8,286 nucleotides of DNA, from positions 1 to 8,286 of the forward strand of contig JAHQVR010000339.1 in NCBI GenBank assembly GCA_019634245.1. Direction: 5' to 3'. The stretch's first letter is position 1, and the number at the start of each line of letters is the position of its first letter. The notes under the pieces were generated by a model. That model was not told the origin of the DNA and did no database searches. It saw nothing but the letters and a program-made list of their open reading frames with translations. A program made the translations under genes and the position numbers. The stretch comes from Gammaproteobacteria bacterium. GTDB lineage: Bacteria > Pseudomonadota > Gammaproteobacteria > Granulosicoccales > Granulosicoccaceae. Of this stretch, positions 6,088 through 8,286 are shown piece after piece.

Positions 6088-6675
6088 ATGACGGCTCCAA
6101 CAGAATATAAAGATATTCGTTTAGCTGACCAAAACGCAAGTAAGTCACCATCCACTCAATCTATTCAAGCTGGGCGATTCTGGTATTGGGTTACGAATTG
6201 CTTTTCGCTGAAATTGATGTCTCATGAAAACGCGACAGCACGCAAGCTTTCAAAGGTAACACCTATCGATACACACAGCATGATGAGAAGGATAGAAACA
6301 AATACACTGCTTTCTAGCCTCTGGTTATTTACTCTGCTCAACATCATCTTTCGTGACATTCACGAGCTCGCGAAAAAATCACATCTTGAGCAGATTCTGG
6401 CTTCTGAGGTTTCAGAAGTGCTTCTGTTTATTGCCGGTTTCGTCATCGAAATACCGATTGCGATGGTGTTGCTATCGCTTCTGCTTGTGCGCAGAATCTT
6501 GCGGCCGATTACCCTCGTTGCGGCTCTGATCATATCAGCTGGAATGCTTTCCCTGCCCCCGACTGATCTGGATGATGTGTTTTTCTTGACTATACAGCTT
6601 CTGGCGATGGTCGCGATTCTATGGACTGCATGGCGGTGGCCAGGAGAAGACCGTCTATCGACGGTCCGGAACTAG
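6088..6675 (+). CDS. Four-segment membrane protein, DUF6326-like
   Basis: A 195-residue inner-membrane protein with no catalytic motif that I recognise. Residues 1-70 are polar and show no signal peptide. About four hydrophobic segments follow (roughly 74-90, 109-134, 139-157, 164-181). The pattern LSSLWLFTLLNIIFRDIHEL (75-94), EIPIAMVLLS (121-130) and DLDDVFF (160-166), with a final WTAWRW, matches what I remember of the uncharacterised DUF6326 family. Members of that family usually start near the first membrane segment, so the long polar N-terminus is unusual. The start at 6088 is supported by AGAGGA. The gene lies downstream of the two-component pair behind a perfect dyad and is followed after 3 bases by another membrane-protein gene, so the two are almost surely co-translated. 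A role in the membrane response to the signal sensed by the kinase is inferred. The family call is from memory. Confidence 0.75.
   Translation: MTAPTEYKDIRLADQNASKSPSTQSIQAGRFWYWVTNCFSLKLMSHENATARKLSKVTPIDTHSMMRRIETNTLLSSLWLFTLLNIIFRDIHELAKKSHLEQILASEVSEVLLFIAGFVIEIPIAMVLLSLLLVRRILRPITLVAALIISAGMLSLPPTDLDDVFFLTIQLLAMVAILWTAWRWPGEDRLSTVRN
6649..6666 (+). promoter_or_regulatory. GC-rich hairpin at a gene junction
   Basis: GACCGTC (6649-6655) and GACGGTC (6660-6666) form a perfect 7-bp stem with the tetraloop TATC. It lies in the last codons of the DUF6326-like gene and ends 12 bases before the GTG of the next gene. It could tune translation of the second gene or mark an mRNA processing site. 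No T-run follows, so it is not a terminator. Confidence 0.4.
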
Positions 6676-6678
6676 GTC

Positions 6679-7317
6679 GTGAATAATTGGTACTCAATGA
6701 CTGTGGCATCACTCACAGTAGTGACCTGCCGTCTTGCGATTACTATTACTGGTTTGCAGTGGCTTCTGATTGGCGATGATCTCCGATTAAGTATTGCCAT
6801 TGTTGCACTCTTGCTTTCGACACTACCGAGCTATCTGATTCGAGATTCGCTGCTACGAAACGCAACTAATACTACGCTGGCAATTTTATTGGCAGCTCAC
6901 ATTTTACTGGGTATGCAACTGGAGTTTTACGAGAATTCAATATGGTATGACAAAGCGATTCACGGTATCGGATCAGCCGCTATCGCAGTGGTGCTGCTGT
7001 TGTTTATACGACAATACTGCAGCGTGCGTAGTATTGCTTTACCGGTAGGATTAGTAGCTGCTTTTGTTTTGGGTGGTACCGTGACTGCAGGAACACTTTG
7101 GGAACTCTTTGAATTTTCTATTGATCTTACCGGTTTGTTTTATGCTCAGCGTGGATTGCATGACACTATGCTCGATTTGCTGGCAGATACAGTAGGTGCG
7201 GTGCTGGCGATTGTGGTTTTTATCATAGCTGCTAGCGTTCAGAATGCGTTTACTCGGACCACGACAAAGTCGATTCAACTAGTTGGACCCAAACAGTCGT
7301 CCGAGGACATAATCTGA
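6679..7317 (+). CDS. Polytopic membrane protein, DUF2238/YjdF-like
   Basis: A 212-residue inner-membrane protein with about six hydrophobic segments (roughly 8-31, 37-54, 64-80, 93-110, 117-134, 165-186) and a polar C-terminal tail. Conserved-looking charged residues cluster at membrane borders: Asp91 and His95 in WYDKAIHGIG, Glu142 and Glu145 in GTLWELFEF, and Asp162, Asp166 and Asp170 in HDTMLDLLADTVGA. The order DxxxH, WExxE, DxxxDxxxD resembles the DUF2238 (YjdF) family, with more distant likeness to VanZ-type proteins. Such acidic and His clusters could bind a metal or lipid head group, but function is unknown. The GTG start lies 3 bases after the previous stop, with only a weak AGG before it, so translation probably depends on coupling. 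A second start at Met7 (6697) is possible. Confidence 0.78.
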   Translation: MNNWYSMTVASLTVVTCRLAITITGLQWLLIGDDLRLSIAIVALLLSTLPSYLIRDSLLRNATNTTLAILLAAHILLGMQLEFYENSIWYDKAIHGIGSAAIAVVLLLFIRQYCSVRSIALPVGLVAAFVLGGTVTAGTLWELFEFSIDLTGLFYAQRGLHDTMLDLLADTVGAVLAIVVFIIAASVQNAFTRTTTKSIQLVGPKQSSEDII

Positions 7318-7629
7318 ATAGCGCCGACCGAACTGCCCTCGCGTCACTTTGATCAAATGATGCACTTGCCTGCTGATTTAGGATCAAGTGACTGTTACAG
7401 GAAATCGCGACAGTTCTGGTCACAAGAGCTGTCGTTCGGTTACCTACGGCTGCAATGGGCACCTTTGAATCGATCATATAATATTGACTATGCGCGACCG
7501 TGATACCCACTGAACGGGCATTGAGCGCAGCTATTCGTTGCAGCGGATGTCAATCTACAAAGCTAAAAAAAGTCTTGATCTGGTTCGACACTGACTGCCA
7601 CTTGGTGTACCTTCTTCAACAGCTTGGCC
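7318..7629. other. 312-base non-coding region with two hairpins
   Basis: No convincing gene was found on either strand. The first inverted repeat pairs TCACTTTGATC (7344-7354) with GATCAAGTGA (7382-7391) across 27 bases, with one bulged T. The second is the hairpin at 7408-7434. GCTGCAA (7449-7455) and TTGCAGC (7538-7544) are a further distant inverted pair. A T-run on the minus strand (aaaaaaa, 7565-7571 on plus) lies about 60 bases past the acetyltransferase stop and could help end that transcript, though no stem precedes it. Overall the stretch looks like structured RNA or a decayed intergenic repeat. Confidence 0.4.
7408..7434. terminator. Hairpin, possible terminator of the membrane-protein operon
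   Basis: CGACAGTTCT (7408-7417) pairs with AGAGCTGTCG (7425-7434) in a 10-bp stem with one G-T wobble and a 7-base loop. It starts about 90 bases after the last stop codon. The following ttcggtt is only weakly T-rich, so it may instead be an mRNA 3'-end stabiliser or part of a repeat. Confidence 0.35.
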
Positions 7630-8142
7630 TTAAACGCGCCGCCACAAATGCAATTTGCTGACGTACCCATCTGCTGTTCGAACAGCAAAAGGCTCCGCAC
7701 CAAATTGGATAAAATCGTTTTGCAAATACAATTGTGTTGCGGCTTTATTGCCATCAGTCACGGTGAGCTGAAGAACCTCAGTAGATGAATTCTGCCGGGC
7801 AATATCAATTAAGCCTTGCAACAGATGTGTTGCAAGCTTGCGCCCTCGCGCTTCCTCTGCCACGTACATACCGAATACGCCGGCCTTGTGATTTGTTTTT
7901 TCACGTTCGCTGAATTTAATACCACCAACCCCGACTAAAGCCGTATCAAACTCAGCACCAAGAACCACGGTTGACGTATTATCTTCTGTCGATAACGTCT
8001 CCTGCCACCAGCTCAACGGTTGTTTCTCACGTTCAGCCAAACTGGATGTGAACGCATCTGGCTCTTCTCGAAATGCTCTTAGCATAAGAGCACGGTAGGC
8101 TTCAGCGTCGGCGGGAACCAGCCGTTTGATCTCCATACCCAT
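7630..8142 (-). CDS. GNAT-family N-acetyltransferase
   Basis: A cytosolic acetyl-CoA-dependent acetyltransferase of 170 residues, normal for the family. The N-terminal strand and helix (MEIKRLVPADAEAYRALMLRAF) are typical of GNAT proteins. The core strand GVFGMYVAEEARGRKLATHLL (88-108, given here with its key residues Arg99, Gly100, Lys102 and Ala104) is motif A, which binds the pyrophosphate of CoA. The usual glycine of Q/RxxGxG/A is Lys102 here. LQLTVTDGNKAATQLYLQNDF near residues 125-145 is the motif B region with its Asn and Tyr; the protein ends at LHLWRRV. The ATG at 8142 has a weak GGGA upstream, and an alternative ATG lies two codons in. A candidate promoter (TTAACG, 18 bases, TATATA near 8165-8170) lies just upstream on this strand. 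The acetylated substrate cannot be deduced. It is divergent from the gene at 8223. Confidence 0.88.
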   Translation of the reverse strand: MGMEIKRLVPADAEAYRALMLRAFREEPDAFTSSLAEREKQPLSWWQETLSTEDNTSTVVLGAEFDTALVGVGGIKFSEREKTNHKAGVFGMYVAEEARGRKLATHLLQGLIDIARQNSSTEVLQLTVTDGNKAATQLYLQNDFIQFGAEPFAVRTADGYVSKLHLWRRV

Positions 8143-8164
8143 GAATTAATTCCCATACTGCCCG

Positions 8165-8172
8165 TATATAAT
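8165..8172. promoter_or_regulatory. Shared -10-like element between divergent genes
   Basis: The string tatataat includes a perfect TATAAT on the plus strand (8167-8172) and TATATA on the minus strand (8165-8170). The minus-strand copy has TTAACG 18 bases upstream as a weak -35. The plus-strand copy lacks a good -35 but lies 50 bases before the ATG at 8223. It may serve both genes. Confidence 0.3.
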
Positions 8173-8222
8173 CCATTCTAAACCACGGCGTTAAGCTCAA
8201 CCCATTTTTTCGGGAATCAAAA

Positions 8223-8286
8223 ATGACCAAGCTTCCAGACTTCAAGCTGGAAACTCATTTTTCTAAATGGGAGTTCAAAGCGAAGT
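8223..8286 (+). CDS. N-terminus of a probable PLP-dependent aminotransferase (3' partial)
   Basis: Only the first 21 codons are in the window. The frame begins with an ATG preceded by gggaa (8212-8216) at 6 bases spacing and reads MTKLPDFKLETHFSKWEFKA without a stop. The LPDFKLETHFSKWEF pattern resembles the start of class I/II aminotransferases of Gammaproteobacteria, which begin with LPxFxLExxFxxWEF before the substrate-binding segment. The catalytic lysine and cofactor residues are beyond the edge, so the enzyme class is a guess from a short N-terminus. It is divergent from the acetyltransferase gene. Confidence 0.5.
   Translation, partial: MTKLPDFKLETHFSKWEFKAK

Noticed and set aside
7361..7503. 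Plus-strand short open frame beginning with Met-His-Leu-Pro
   Set aside because: No ribosome site, no recognisable product, and it runs through the strong hairpin at 7408-7434.
7250..7510. Minus-strand open frame of 86 codons in the gap after the DUF2238-like gene
   Set aside because: It overlaps the end of a real gene, has no ribosome site and contains both arms of a hairpin; better read as non-coding.
8230..8255. Inverted TTCCAG/CTGGAA words after the ATG at 8223
   Set aside because: They are short, within coding sequence and AT-balanced; likely a product of codon use.

Overview
The window looks like part of a gammaproteobacterial chromosome, possibly marine. That rests on middling G+C by eye, gene order, and protein families typical of heterotrophic Gammaproteobacteria; no rRNA or tRNA is present to confirm it. 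No CRISPR array, insertion sequence, phage gene or tRNA was seen. Two genes run off the edges: a dehydrogenase on the left and a probable aminotransferase on the right.

Layout. (1) Positions 1-1631, plus strand: a zinc-dependent medium-chain alcohol/polyol dehydrogenase (5' end missing) and a KduD-like short-chain dehydrogenase, 51 bases apart with no terminator seen, so probably the end of a sugar-acid or polyol catabolic operon. (2) Positions 1628-3697: a minus-strand NAD(P)-binding epimerase/NmrA-like protein, divergent from a LysR-type regulator. Their shared 126-base promoter region carries a perfect 10-bp inverted repeat, a likely operator. (3) Positions 4018-7317, plus strand: a membrane NarL/DesK-type histidine kinase and its LuxR-type response regulator, overlapping by 4 bases, then two small polytopic membrane proteins (one DUF6326-like, one DUF2238/YjdF-like). 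The kinase and regulator resemble actinobacterial sensor pairs more than the usual gammaproteobacterial ones. A perfect 8-bp inverted repeat lies upstream of the membrane-protein pair, and one identical half-site lies upstream of the kinase. (4) Positions 7318-8286: a structured non-coding stretch, a minus-strand GNAT acetyltransferase, and the first 21 codons of a divergent gene that looks like a PLP-dependent aminotransferase.

How the parts fit together. The most interesting unit is region 3. A signal received in the six-segment membrane domain of the kinase would pass to the response regulator, which may bind the 8-bp dyad and control the two membrane proteins. Neither membrane protein has a firm biochemical function from the sequence alone. 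The wiring and the proposed foreign origin are inferences; the gene order, overlap and dyad are directly visible.
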